Shown here: positions 51,766 to 60,677 of the stretch, piece after piece
Numbering within the stretch: the first letter of the stretch is position 1
Layout: every line of letters starts with the position of its first letter
Assembly (NCBI GenBank): GCA_021847015.1
Contig: JAJZVW010000001.1
Location: 210,476-274,475, forward strand
DNA: 64,000 nucleotides
Direction of reading: 5' to 3'
Origin: Pseudomonadota bacterium
GTDB lineage: Bacteria > Pseudomonadota > Alphaproteobacteria > Rhodospirillales > Magnetospirillaceae
Made by a program: the position numbers and the translations under genes
The notes under the pieces: generated by a model
The model's database searches: none
The model's input: only the letters and a program-made list of their open reading frames with translations
What the model was told of the DNA's origin: nothing

Positions 51766-52392
51766 TCATCCCCGCCGGCTGAGCAGGAACAGCCCCTGTT
51801 CGGCGAAAAGGTTGGCCAGCCAGCCGGTTCCGAAGGACGGAACGGCACCGCCGTAACGATCGAGGGCGATGCTTTTCTCGACGGTGATGCCGAGTTCGCC
51901 GCACAGCACCAGGAAATCCCGGATGGTGCAGAAATGGATATTGGGGGTCTCGTACCACTGGTATGTGAGCGAGCCCGTCACCGGCATGCGGCCGGTGAAC
52001 AGCAATTTAGAGCGGACGCGCCAATGGCCGAAATTGGGGAAGGAGACGATGGCGTGCCGGCCGATCCGCAACATGTCGTTGAGAACCGTTTTCGGCTCGT
52101 AGGTGGCCTGCAACGTCTGGCTGAGGATGACGTAATCGAAAGCCCCCACCGGATAGGTGGAAAGATCGGTGTCCGCGTCGCCCTGGATCACCGACAGCCC
52201 TTGGGCCACCGCCGCCGCCACGCCGGCCATGCTGATTTCGACACCGCGCCCGTCGACGTTCTTGTGCTTGCCCAACCACGCCAGCAGCGAGCCGTCACCG
52301 CAGCCGACGTCCAACACCCGCGAGCCGGGCTCGACCATGTCCGCGATCAGCTTGAGATCGACGCGCAGCCCGCCGTTGGCGAGAGTCATCAT
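51766..52392 (-). CDS. metW: MetW, methionine biosynthesis methyltransferase-fold protein
   Basis: 208 residues starting at an ATG that overlaps the metX stop (TGATG). SAM-binding motif SRVLDVGCGDGSLLAWLG, then VEISMAGVAAAVAQGLSVIQ, FDYVILSQTLQATYEPKTVL and SFPNFGHWRVRSKLLFTGRM, all typical of MetW. In proteobacteria MetX needs or is helped by MetW for homoserine acylation. The one-base overlap couples the pair. Confidence 0.95.
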   Translation of the reverse strand: MMTLANGGLRVDLKLIADMVEPGSRVLDVGCGDGSLLAWLGKHKNVDGRGVEISMAGVAAAVAQGLSVIQGDADTDLSTYPVGAFDYVILSQTLQATYEPKTVLNDMLRIGRHAIVSFPNFGHWRVRSKLLFTGRMPVTGSLTYQWYETPNIHFCTIRDFLVLCGELGITVEKSIALDRYGGAVPSFGTGWLANLFAEQGLFLLSRRG

Positions 52393-53630
52393 CACCGCCC
52401 GCCCTCGGGCTTGTTGCCGCGCGGCAGCCCGCGATGCTCGGCGGCACCGTTGAGAAACCCGGTCAAGGTCGCATGCAATTCCGGCTCGTCGAGGAGAAAG
52501 GCGTCGTGCCCCTTGTCCGAGGTGATCTCGACGAAGCTGACGTTGGCCGCCACCGCGTTGAGGGCATGGACGACGGCGCGGCTTTCCGATGTGGGAAACA
52601 GCCAGTCGCTCGAAAAGGAAATGACGCAGAACCGGGTCTTGATGCCCTTGAACGCATCGGCGAGACCGCCGTCGCGTTCGGCCGCCAAATCGAAGTAATC
52701 CATGGCCCGGGTGATGTAGAGATAGGAATTGGCATCGAACCGCTCGACGAAGGTCGAACCCTGATGCCGCAGATAGCTCTCCACCTGGAAATCGGCCTCG
52801 AACCCGTAGGAGAAGCCTTGCCGCCCCTGCAAGTTGCGCCCGAATTTACGGTGCAGCGCCGCCTCGGACAGATAGGTGATGTGGGCGGCCATGCGCGCGA
52901 CGGCCAGACCGCGGACCGGCTTCGCATCATGGCTGGCGTAATCGCCCCCGAACCAATCGGGGTCGGTGGTGATGGCTTGGCGCCCGACCTCGTTGAACGC
53001 GATGTTTTGCGCCGAGTGCCGGGCCGCCGTGGCGATGGGTATCGCCGAGAACACCCGCTCCGGAAAGCTGGCGCACCACTCCAGCACCTGCATGCCGCCC
53101 ATGGAACCGCCGACGACGCAGAACAGCTGGTCGATGCCGAGAGCGTCGATGAGTCGCGCCTGGACCTGGACCATGTCGCCAATGGTGATGACCGGGAACG
53201 TCACTCCCCAGGGCTTGCCGGTGGCGGGATTGATATCCCTGGGTCCGGTGGTGCCCATGCAGCCGCCGAGCACGTTCGAGCAGACCAGGAAATAACGGTC
53301 GGTATCGAAGACCCGCCCGGGTCCGACCAATTGACTCCACCAGCCCGGCTTGCCGGTGATGGGGTGGGGATCGGCGACGTATTGATCGCCGGTGAGCGCG
53401 TGACAGATGAGAATGGCGTTGGAGCGGTCGGCGTTGAGCGTCCCATAGGTCTGATAGGCGACCGTGACCGGCCCGAGTTCGACACCGCAATCAAGCTGGA
53501 TCGGCCGCTCGCGCCCCAATTCGATGGTGTGGCCGAGCGGGTTGCGCCCGGAGGAAAGGTCGGAAGGCTCGACGACTGTCATCGGTTTCGGATTGTGACC
53601 CTTTACGGACGCGCCACACCTGTTCGTCAT
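52392..53630 (-). CDS. metX: MetX, homoserine O-acyltransferase
   Basis: 412 residues as drawn; a start at 53582 ([11 protein letters not shown]) would give 396 and may be the true one. Alpha/beta hydrolase that acylates homoserine for methionine synthesis. The nucleophile elbow [12 protein letters not shown] (S176), acid in SSDWLFP and His in [12 protein letters not shown] form the triad; substrate pocket [12 protein letters not shown] is present. Whether acetyl- or succinyl-CoA is used cannot be read with certainty. Promoter: TTGACA followed 17 bases later by a weak -10. Confidence 0.94.
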   Translation of the reverse strand: MTNRCGASVKGHNPKPMTVVEPSDLSSGRNPLGHTIELGRERPIQLDCGVELGPVTVAYQTYGTLNADRSNAILICHALTGDQYVADPHPITGKPGWWSQLVGPGRVFDTDRYFLVCSNVLGGCMGTTGPRDINPATGKPWGVTFPVITIGDMVQVQARLIDALGIDQLFCVVGGSMGGMQVLEWCASFPERVFSAIPIATAARHSAQNIAFNEVGRQAITTDPDWFGGDYASHDAKPVRGLAVARMAAHITYLSEAALHRKFGRNLQGRQGFSYGFEADFQVESYLRHQGSTFVERFDANSYLYITRAMDYFDLAAERDGGLADAFKGIKTRFCVISFSSDWLFPTSESRAVVHALNAVAANVSFVEITSDKGHDAFLLDEPELHATLTGFLNGAAEHRGLPRGNKPEGGR

Positions 53631-53690
53631 GCCGAAGCTCTGCGCGGGGCTACCCGCCGGATCGGCCCACGCCCAGGGTCTGCCGCGCGA

Positions 53691-53719
53691 TTAGCTAACG
53701 TCATTCACAGAGCTGTCAA
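53691..53719 (-). promoter_or_regulatory. Possible sigma-70 type promoter for metX-metW
   Basis: On the minus strand TTGACA (53719-53714), a 17-base spacer and AGCTAA (53696-53691), a perfect -35 and poor -10. It lies about 60-90 bases before the metX ATG. No SAM-II riboswitch landmarks are visible in the leader. Confidence 0.35.
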
Positions 53720-53787
53720 TGTTTTCTTTGATTTCCGCTCTCTGCCGCACTACACCTATCCGGCTTTGACAGCGCACCCGGCTGGCC

Positions 53788-54636
53788 ATGACCTTACCAT
53801 CCTCCCTCGAATCCTTGCGCCGCGACATCGATCGCATCGACGACCAGTTGCACGACCTTCTGCTGGAACGCTGCGCCCTGGTGGAAAAGGTCGGCGAGGT
53901 GAAGGCGAACGACGACGTCGCCTTCCATCCCGGCCGCGAGGCCCAGATACTGCGCCGCCTCATCGCCCGCCACACAGGCTCCTTCCCGAAAGCCGCCCTG
54001 ATCCGGATCTGGCGGGAGATCATCGGCACGCTGACCGGCGTGCAGAAGCCGTTCGCCGTCGCCGTGACCCAGCCCGAGCGGGGCAGCGGCTTCATTGAAA
54101 TCGCCCGCGACCATTTCGGCGTGGTCGCCCCGATCTTCGTCAACATCAATGGCGGACAGGTGGTCAAGCTGGTGGCCGAAGGCCAAGCCTCCGTCGGCGT
54201 AGTCCCTCTGCCCGGCCACGGACCGGGCGGGGCGGAGCCCTGGTGGATCGCCCTGGCGACCGGGCGCGAGGACAGGCCCTACGTGGTCACCCGGCTACAG
54301 ATCTTTCCCTGGGAACCCGCCAGGGCCCGGGCCGAGCCGCTGGAAGCGCTGGTGATCGCGCGCCGCCTCCCCGAGAACACCGGCGTCGACCGCACGCTGG
54401 TGGTGGCCGAAACCAGCGCCGACGTCAGCCGCGACCGGTTGCGCGCGATCCTCGTCGGCATCGGCCTCGAACCGGTGGAGATGCTGGTGGCCCATTCCGT
54501 CGACGGCACCGTGCTTCACCTGATCGAGGTGGCCGGCTGGATCGCCCCCGACGACGAACGCCTGAGCCAAGCGCCGCGCGATCCGCTGCTGCGGGTCAGC
54601 GTTATCGGCGGTTTCCCGCTGCCGCTGATGCCCTGA
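53788..54636 (+). CDS. Chorismate mutase (AroQ) fused to a prephenate-dehydratase-like domain lacking its active motif
   Basis: 282 residues. Residues 1-90 are an AroQ-type mutase (SLESLRRDIDRIDDQLHDLL, RCALVEKVGEVK, FHPGREAQILRRL), which converts chorismate to prephenate. The rest (FIEIARDHFGV, GGQVVKLVAEGQASVGVVPL, DRTLVVAETSADVSRDRLRA) looks like a PDT/ACT type region. The TRF motif of active prephenate dehydratases is not seen, so it is unlikely to dehydrate prephenate and may be regulatory. First gene of the run chorismate mutase-hisC-tyrA. Conserved in Rhodospirillales as far as I recall. Confidence 0.85.
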   Translation: MTLPSSLESLRRDIDRIDDQLHDLLLERCALVEKVGEVKANDDVAFHPGREAQILRRLIARHTGSFPKAALIRIWREIIGTLTGVQKPFAVAVTQPERGSGFIEIARDHFGVVAPIFVNINGGQVVKLVAEGQASVGVVPLPGHGPGGAEPWWIALATGREDRPYVVTRLQIFPWEPARARAEPLEALVIARRLPENTGVDRTLVVAETSADVSRDRLRAILVGIGLEPVEMLVAHSVDGTVLHLIEVAGWIAPDDERLSQAPRDPLLRVSVIGGFPLPLMP

Positions 54637-54673
54637 GGCGGCTTTACGCCGCCCCGATGAAGGAGCCAACCCC

Positions 54674-55783
54674 GTGACCGCACCCGTGCCCCGCCCGGGA
54701 ATCATGGACATCAAACCCTATGTCGGCGGCGAGTCGGCATTGAAGGGCGCCTCCCGCGTCATCAAACTGTCCTCCAACGAAGGGGCCTTGGGTCCCAGCC
54801 CCAAGGCGATGGCCGTCTACGCCGACCTGGCCGCCAAAATCCACCGCTATCCCGACGATCCCATGGGCGCGCACCTCCGGCTGCGCCAAGCCATCGCCAC
54901 CCGCCATGGCCTGGACCCGGCGCGCGTCATCCTGGGCGCAGGCTCGGACGACGTGCTGGGCAATTTGTGCCGGGCCTATGCCGGTCCGGGGGACGAGGTC
55001 GTTTACAGCCGGCACGGATTCCTGATGTACGCGATCGCCGCCAAAGCCTGCGGCGCAACCCCGGTGGCGGCGCCCGAGGTGGACTTGACCGCGTCCGCCG
55101 ACAACCTGCTTGCGGCGGTGACGTGGAAGACCAAGATCGTCTTCCTCGCCAATCCCAACAACCCGACCGGCACCTACCTGCCCGCCCGCGAGGTGGAACG
55201 CCTTCGCCGGGAACTGCCCGAGCACGTGCTGCTGGTGCTCGACGCGGCCTATGCCGAATTCGTCAGCCGCAACGATTACACGCCCGGCATCGAGCTGGTG
55301 GACGACGCGGGCGCCAATACGGCGATGACCCGCACGTTTTCCAAGATCTACGCCTTGGGCGGTCTGCGTCTGGGCTGGGCCTACTGCCCGGAACCCGTCG
55401 CCGACGTGCTCAACCGGGTACGCAATCCCTTCAACGTCTCGTCCGCCGCGCTCACGGCGGGTCTGGCGGCGGTCGAGGACAGCGCCTATTTCGACCTGTG
55501 CAAGGCCCACAACGATTACTGGCTGCCCTGGATGCTCCAGCGCGTGGCGGCCCTGGGCCTGACGGCGACGCCCTCGGTATGCAACTTCGTCCTGGTGCGG
55601 TTCCCCGACGAGAAGGGCCGGGACTCGAAGGCGGCGGACGCCTTCCTGCGCGCGAAGGGCATCATCGTCCGGGCCATGGCATCCTACGGCCTGGGCGACT
55701 GGCTGAGGATCACCATCGGCCAGGGCGACGAGAACGCCGCCGTGGTGGAGGCCCTGGCGGAATTCACCGCACAGGGAAAGTAG
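54674..55783 (+). CDS. hisC: Histidinol-phosphate/aromatic aminotransferase
   Basis: 369 residues from a GTG (AGGAG eight bases upstream). PLP-dependent class I/II transferase: FLANPNNPTGTYLPAREVER, LVLDAAYAEFV and the PLP-binding Lys in TFSKIYALGGLRLGW. HisC works in histidine synthesis but the location between chorismate mutase and tyrA suggests a role on phenylpyruvate/4-hydroxyphenylpyruvate. Which substrate dominates cannot be read from the sequence. Confidence 0.92.
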   Translation: MTAPVPRPGIMDIKPYVGGESALKGASRVIKLSSNEGALGPSPKAMAVYADLAAKIHRYPDDPMGAHLRLRQAIATRHGLDPARVILGAGSDDVLGNLCRAYAGPGDEVVYSRHGFLMYAIAAKACGATPVAAPEVDLTASADNLLAAVTWKTKIVFLANPNNPTGTYLPAREVERLRRELPEHVLLVLDAAYAEFVSRNDYTPGIELVDDAGANTAMTRTFSKIYALGGLRLGWAYCPEPVADVLNRVRNPFNVSSAALTAGLAAVEDSAYFDLCKAHNDYWLPWMLQRVAALGLTATPSVCNFVLVRFPDEKGRDSKAADAFLRAKGIIVRAMASYGLGDWLRITIGQGDENAAVVEALAEFTAQGK

Positions 55784-55806
55784 GGCTACGCAGGAAAATC
55801 GCAGCG

Positions 55807-56691
55807 ATGAGCGAGCCGCTTTTCGATACCGTCTGCTTCGTGGGCATCGGGCACATCGGCTCGTCGCTCGCTCTGGCGCTGCGCAAGCACGGCCTGGCAC
55901 GGCGGCTGGTCGCGCTTGAAGCGGCGCCGGAGCATCGCCGGATTGCGGTGGAAATCGGCGTGGTGGACGAGGCTACCGACGATCCGGCCAAGGCCGTACC
56001 CGGCGCCGGACTGGTGGTGATCGCCGTCCCAGTCGGCGCGGTCGAGTCGGTCGGGCAAGCCATCGCCCCGCACCTCGCCCCCGGCACCATCGTCACCGAC
56101 GTCGGGTCGGTGAAGATGGCGGTGATCCGCGATCTCGCCCCGTCGATCCCCGACGGCGTCCATTACGTGCCCGGCCACCCCATCGCCGGCACCGAGCATT
56201 CCGGCCCTCGCAGCGGTTTCGCCGAGCTTTTCCAAGGCCGCTGGCAAATCCTGACGCCCTTGCCCGGCACCGACGCGCATGCGGTGGCGACGCTGACCGA
56301 GCTGTGGACGCGCGTGGGGTCCATGGTCGAGGTCATGGACCCTCATCACCACGACAAGGTACTGGCGATCACGTCGCACCTGCCGCACCTCATCGCCTAC
56401 ACCATCGTCGGGACCGCCAGCGATCTGGAAGCGCACCTGGCCCAGGAGGTCATCAAATTCTCGGCCTCCGGCTTCCGCGACTTCACCCGCATCGCCGCCT
56501 CGGACCCGATCATGTGGCGGGACATCTTCATCAATAACCGGGAAGCGGTCCTCGAGGTGATCCAGCGCTTCACCGAGGACCTCACGGCCCTCCAGCGGGC
56601 GATCCGCTGGGGCGAAGGCGAGGTTCTGGAAAAGAGGTTCACCGAGACCCGCGCCATCCGCCGCGCCATCATCGACGCCAAGCAGGCTTGA
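55807..56691 (+). CDS. tyrA: TyrA, prephenate/arogenate dehydrogenase
   Basis: 294 residues. NAD(P)-dependent oxidative decarboxylation of prephenate or arogenate on the path to tyrosine. Rossmann motif GIGHIGSSLALALRKHG, catalytic His in PGHPIAGTEHSGP and the second His region MDPHHHDKVLAITSHLPHLI. The helical C-domain has FRDFTRIAASDPIMWRDIF. No ACT domain. 23 bases after hisC. Confidence 0.94.
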   Translation: MSEPLFDTVCFVGIGHIGSSLALALRKHGLARRLVALEAAPEHRRIAVEIGVVDEATDDPAKAVPGAGLVVIAVPVGAVESVGQAIAPHLAPGTIVTDVGSVKMAVIRDLAPSIPDGVHYVPGHPIAGTEHSGPRSGFAELFQGRWQILTPLPGTDAHAVATLTELWTRVGSMVEVMDPHHHDKVLAITSHLPHLIAYTIVGTASDLEAHLAQEVIKFSASGFRDFTRIAASDPIMWRDIFINNREAVLEVIQRFTEDLTALQRAIRWGEGEVLEKRFTETRAIRRAIIDAKQA

Positions 56692-56773
56692 CGGTCCGCA
56701 CTGCGCTACGGGCGGTTGACTCCCCCTCCCCTTTCCGTGCCACGCTTCGCGGTGTGAACGATGGAGGCGCTCC

Positions 56774-57622
56774 ATGCACAACCACGTCATCGGCCTCGAC
56801 CATGTGGTGATCGCCGTCCGGGATCTCGCCGAGGCCGCCCGGTCCTTCCGGCGCCTCGGCTTCACCACCACGCCGCGCGGCCATCACCCCGAATGGGGCA
56901 CGGTCAATCACTGCCTGATGTTCGAGCACGATTACATCGAGCTGCTGGCTGCGGAAAACGCCGGCGCGCACGCGGATCGGGTACGGGCGTTCACCGCCGT
57001 GCGGGAGGGCGCCATGGAACTGTCGTTCGCCAGCGACGACACGGCCGCCGCCGCCGAAGGGCTGCGCCGCCTGGGAGTGGAGGTCGGCACGCCGAGAGCC
57101 CTGTCGCGACGGCTCGACACCCCGGAGCAAACCACCCTGGCGTTCACCGAACTGCCGTTGCCGCCCGGAACCACGCCCGGCGTGGACAGCCGGCTGGTCC
57201 AGCACATCACCCAGGAGCGGCTGCGCTTTCCCGAATGGCTCGACCACCCCAACGGCGCCCGGGGAATCATCTCGGCCACCGCCATCGTGGAGGACCCAAC
57301 CGGTGCCATCCCCGCCTGGGACAGGGTTTTCGGTCCCCATTCGGCCACCCCCACCGACAACACGGTTACCGTTCACACCGGCGACGGCCTCGTTTTCCTC
57401 TGCCGCCCCGACGAACTGACCCAGTTGCATCCGGAAGCGGAGTTGGACATCGCGCCCCAACCGCCGGCCATCGTCGCCGTGGCGGTGCGGGTGGCGGACA
57501 CGGCGCGCGCGGCCAAGGTTCTCAGCGCCGGCGGCGTCGACTTCACCCGGGATACGGAAGGGACCTTGCGCATCCCGCCCTCGGAGGCCTGCGGGGTGTA
57601 TCTGGAATTGATGGGGGGTTGA
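56774..57622 (+). CDS. VOC-fold (glyoxalase-like) protein
   Basis: 282 residues, with GGAGG six bases before the ATG. Starts with the VOC strand LDHVVIAVRDLAEAARSFR, followed by HPEWGTVNHCLMFEHDYIEL (glyoxalase-like module) and a second module (AIVEDPTGAIPAWDRVFGP, VAVAVRVADTARAAKVLSAG). Metal-ligand residues look like H in LDHVVI and E in HDYIEL. The family includes dioxygenases and lactoylglutathione lyases; function here unknown. Converges on the aminopeptidase gene. Confidence 0.82.
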   Translation: MHNHVIGLDHVVIAVRDLAEAARSFRRLGFTTTPRGHHPEWGTVNHCLMFEHDYIELLAAENAGAHADRVRAFTAVREGAMELSFASDDTAAAAEGLRRLGVEVGTPRALSRRLDTPEQTTLAFTELPLPPGTTPGVDSRLVQHITQERLRFPEWLDHPNGARGIISATAIVEDPTGAIPAWDRVFGPHSATPTDNTVTVHTGDGLVFLCRPDELTQLHPEAELDIAPQPPAIVAVAVRVADTARAAKVLSAGGVDFTRDTEGTLRIPPSEACGVYLELMGG

Positions 57623-57640
57623 GCGGGCCTAGCCGATCCG

Positions 57641-59467
57641 TCAGCCGCGGCGCAAAGGACGCGCGGCCGAGGCCAACCACGCGCGGGTGTCGTCGTCCAC
57701 CAATCCGGAAAGCTCCGCCGCCACGCGGCCATGGTAAGCGTCCAGCCAATCGGCTTCCTCGGCGGTGAGCAGTGCGGGGTCGATCAGCCTTGGATCGAAC
57801 GGGGCCAGCGTCAGGGTTTCGAAACCCAGCAGCGGCCGTTCGGCGCCCGGCGGCGGCGCGGCTTCGACGACCGCCAGCAGATTTTCCAGCCGGATGCCGT
57901 AGGCCCCCGCCTTGTAGTAGCCGGGCTCGTTGGACACGATCATCCCCGGCCGCAAGGCGACCGTATTGCCCAGCTTGGAAATCCGCTGCGGCCCTTCGTG
58001 AACCGACAGGTAGCTGCCGACGCCGTGGCCGGTGCCATGGTCGTAGTCCAGCCCTTCGGCCCACAGGAAGCGGCGGGCGAAGGCATCGAGCTGGCTGCCC
58101 GAAGTGCCTGCGGGGAAGCGCGCCGTGGCGACGGCGATGTGGCCTTTCAGCACCAGCGTGTAGCGGCGGCGCTCCTCAGGCCCCGGCTCGCCCACGGCGG
58201 CAGTGCGGGTGACATCGGTCGTGCCATCCAGGTATTGCGCCCCCGAATCGATCAGGAACAATTGGCCGGATTCCAGCCGCCGATTGGTTTGTGGCATCGA
58301 GCGGTAATGGACGATGGCCCCGTTCGGCCCGGCCCCGGCGATGGTGGGAAAGGACAGGCCGCGGAAATGTTCCCCCGGCCGGCGGAATTCCTCCAGCACG
58401 TCGGCCGCCGTCAATTCATCCACTCCGCCACCCGGCGCCTCGCGATCCAGCCACGCCAGGAATCGGCACAGGGCGGCCCCGTCGCGGCGATGGGCGGCAC
58501 GGGCTCCCGCCAATTCCACGGGATTCTTGCAGGCCTTCGGCAGGGCGCACGGGTCCTGGCCGGCATCGACCGTCGCGCCCGCCCGCTCCAGGCGGTCCAC
58601 CACCGCGAAGGGCGCCATCGCCGCGTCCACCCGCACCCGCACCCCGCGCCCGCCCAAGGCGTCGAGGGCTTCGGCCAGGGCCGACGGCGGGCTCACCGTC
58701 ACCTCGGAGCCGAGATGGGACAGGACGTCGGGCGACAATTTGCGTGAATCGACGAACAGCGAGACCGTTCCATCGGCGCTCAGGATGGCGAAGCACAGGG
58801 GCAGCGGCGCGTAGGCGACGTCGCCACCGCGGATATTGAGCAGCCAGGCGATCGCCGCCGGATCGGTCAGTACGACCGTATCCACCTTTTCCGCGATGAG
58901 CTGCTTCGACAGCTCCGCACGCTTGTCGCGCGCGGAGCGCCCGGCAAAAGTCTCGGGATGGGCAAAGATCGGCTCCAGCGGCGGAGCGGGGCGGTCCGGC
59001 CACACGGCATCGACAGGGTTGTCGGCGCACGCCACCAGTTCCCCGCCCGCACGCTGGCAGGCGCTTCGCAACGCCGCCACCTGGTCGCCCACATGCAGCC
59101 AGGGATCGAAGCCGAACCGCGCGCCCTGGGGCAGGTTGTCACCCACCCAGCGAACCGGCGGATGCTCGCCGACAGGAAGCGCCTCGAACAGGGCGGCATC
59201 CACTTCGTGGCGGGCTTGAAGCGTATAGCGCCCATCGACGAACAGCGCCGCCTTGTCCCGGAGCACCACCGCCACCCCGGCCGAGCCGGTGAATCCGGTC
59301 AGCCAGCCGAGGCGTTGCGCGCACGGGGCGACGTATTCCCCCTGATGCTCGTCGGCGCGGGGAACGATGAAGCCGGCCAGGCCGCGCCGGTCCAGCTCGG
59401 CCCGCAGCGCCGCCAGCCGTTCGGCCGGCGCGGTATTCTCGGGCGATTTGGCATCCGCGCGGGACAT
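57641..59467 (-). CDS. pepP: Xaa-Pro aminopeptidase (aminopeptidase P)
   Basis: 608 residues from the ATG at 59467. An in-frame ATG-like extension to 59575 would be coded by the neighbouring MITE-like element and is rejected. Three-domain eukaryote-like APP: two creatinase N-domains (AALRAELDRRGLAGFIVPR) then the pita-bread metal domain with ligands Asp in LIDSGAQYLDGTTDVTRT, His in HGTGHGVGSYLS, and Glu in SNEPGYYKAG and IRLENLL. Removes N-terminal residues before Pro. Cytosolic. Confidence 0.95.
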   Translation of the reverse strand: MSRADAKSPENTAPAERLAALRAELDRRGLAGFIVPRADEHQGEYVAPCAQRLGWLTGFTGSAGVAVVLRDKAALFVDGRYTLQARHEVDAALFEALPVGEHPPVRWVGDNLPQGARFGFDPWLHVGDQVAALRSACQRAGGELVACADNPVDAVWPDRPAPPLEPIFAHPETFAGRSARDKRAELSKQLIAEKVDTVVLTDPAAIAWLLNIRGGDVAYAPLPLCFAILSADGTVSLFVDSRKLSPDVLSHLGSEVTVSPPSALAEALDALGGRGVRVRVDAAMAPFAVVDRLERAGATVDAGQDPCALPKACKNPVELAGARAAHRRDGAALCRFLAWLDREAPGGGVDELTAADVLEEFRRPGEHFRGLSFPTIAGAGPNGAIVHYRSMPQTNRRLESGQLFLIDSGAQYLDGTTDVTRTAAVGEPGPEERRRYTLVLKGHIAVATARFPAGTSGSQLDAFARRFLWAEGLDYDHGTGHGVGSYLSVHEGPQRISKLGNTVALRPGMIVSNEPGYYKAGAYGIRLENLLAVVEAAPPPGAERPLLGFETLTLAPFDPRLIDPALLTAEEADWLDAYHGRVAAELSGLVDDDTRAWLASAARPLRRG

Positions 59468-59488
59468 GACAGATTTCCTTAGTGGCCG

Positions 59489-59685
59489 CAGGGCTCCGAA
59501 CTCAGATGACTGAATCCTTGACGCCCCCGCGAGTGATGGTGTCATCCCGAGCGGAGAGAGGGATCGTTCAGGCACAAACGGCAGCCGCTAGCAGCTGAAA
59601 GATCCCTCGTCGCTGTCGCTCTGTCGGGATGACAGGGGCGTGGACGATGACATTGACCAATTCGAAACCTGAGTTCGGAGCCCCG
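59489..59685. mobile_element. MITE-like palindromic element, copy 3 (variant ends)
   Basis: About 197 bases. Terminal inverted repeats of 17 bases with one mismatch (CAGGGCTCCGAACTCAG at 59489-59505 against the complement of 59669-59685). Inner arms GTCATCCCGA (59541-59550) / TCGGGATGAC (59624-59633), matching the core of copies 1 and 2. Flanked by the 10-base direct repeat TTAGTGGCCG (59479-59488 and 59686-59695), a likely target-site duplication. It sits just upstream of pepP and downstream of prmA, and probably contains part of the pepP leader. Confidence 0.85.
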
Positions 59686-59740
59686 TTAGTGGCCGGCCGT
59701 GGGTCAAAGGTAGGACCCGCCCATTATTCCGACAAGCCCG

Positions 59741-60640
59741 CTACCGTCCCACCACCAGGGTCGCCCAGCCGTCGACGACGCGGCGCGATTTCAGCCGCAG
59801 GCCCTGGCGTTCGTGGACGGCCATCACCATCCGTTCCTGCCATTCCAGCAGGCCGGACAGCACCGCCGCCCCACCGGGGGCGAGAGCGGCGGCCAGCCTG
59901 GGGGCGAAGCGGCACAGGGGACGGGCGAGGATGTTGGCCGTCACCACGTCGAAGGGTTCCCGCCGCTTCATTTCCGGATTGCGCCAGCCGTCGCTGACGA
60001 CCGCGCTCACCCGCGCGCCGACGCCGTTGGCGGCGGCGTTGCCGGCCGCCACCCGCACGGCGGATGGATCGATGTCGGTCGCCAGCACCGGGCAGGCCCA
60101 CATCTTGGCCATGGCGATGGCGAGGATGCCCGAACCGCAGCCCAGATCCAGGGCGCGGCCCGCGCGCCGACGCTTGCCGAGGCCGTCGAGGGCCAGCAGG
60201 CAGCCGCGGGTGGTGGCATGTTCGCCCGAGCCGAACGCGGTGCCGGCATCCATCAGGATTTCCAGCCGCCCGGCGGGCACCTTACCCGACCAATGGGACC
60301 CGCGCACGAAGAACCGCCCCGCGTCGATGGGCGGGAAATCGCGCAGGTTCTGCGCCACCCAATCCTGGTTGGGCAGCTTTTCGACGGTCAGTTCCGGCGC
60401 CGCGACGCCATGGGCGGCGGCCACCACCGCCAGGGCGGCGACGATGGCGGCCCGGTCGGGCGCCTGGCGGGAATAGCCCTCGATCTGCCATTCCCCCTCG
60501 CCGTCCGAGCGGCCTGAGCGGTCGTCCATGAACGTCGTCACCGCTTCCGCGACGCGCTCGAACACCTCCTCGAACAGCGGCACCCTATCGGCGGCAACGG
60601 CGATACCGAGGCGCCAGATGTCGGGAAAGACGGGGGGCAT
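59741..60640 (-). CDS. prmA: PrmA, ribosomal protein L11 methyltransferase
   Basis: 299 residues from the ATG at 60640. SAM-dependent trimethylation of L11. Landmarks: MDAGTAFGSGEHATTRGCLL, ALDLGCGSGILAIAMAKM, ATDIDPSAVRVAAGNAAANG and the VTANILARPL substrate-loop motif. A slightly reduced N-terminal domain (about 120 residues) with a Ser/Asp-rich insertion. It follows the helicase gene with 37 bases between. The downstream MITE-like copy sits between prmA and pepP. Confidence 0.93.
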   Translation of the reverse strand: MPPVFPDIWRLGIAVAADRVPLFEEVFERVAEAVTTFMDDRSGRSDGEGEWQIEGYSRQAPDRAAIVAALAVVAAAHGVAAPELTVEKLPNQDWVAQNLRDFPPIDAGRFFVRGSHWSGKVPAGRLEILMDAGTAFGSGEHATTRGCLLALDGLGKRRRAGRALDLGCGSGILAIAMAKMWACPVLATDIDPSAVRVAAGNAAANGVGARVSAVVSDGWRNPEMKRREPFDVVTANILARPLCRFAPRLAAALAPGGAAVLSGLLEWQERMVMAVHERQGLRLKSRRVVDGWATLVVGR

Positions 60641-60677
60641 GGCGGGCTCCTGAACGGCGGCGGAACGAAGATTGGCT

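Noticed and set aside
53640..53720. SAM-II riboswitch upstream of metX
   Set aside because: SAM-II elements are common before alphaproteobacterial metX/metA, but the leader lacks the conserved GATTT and TTGCA/GCTAAA segments I would expect.
59467..59575. Longer N-terminus for aminopeptidase P
   Set aside because: The extra ~36 codons fall in the MITE-like element and lack family similarity; the ATG at 59467 gives the normal start.
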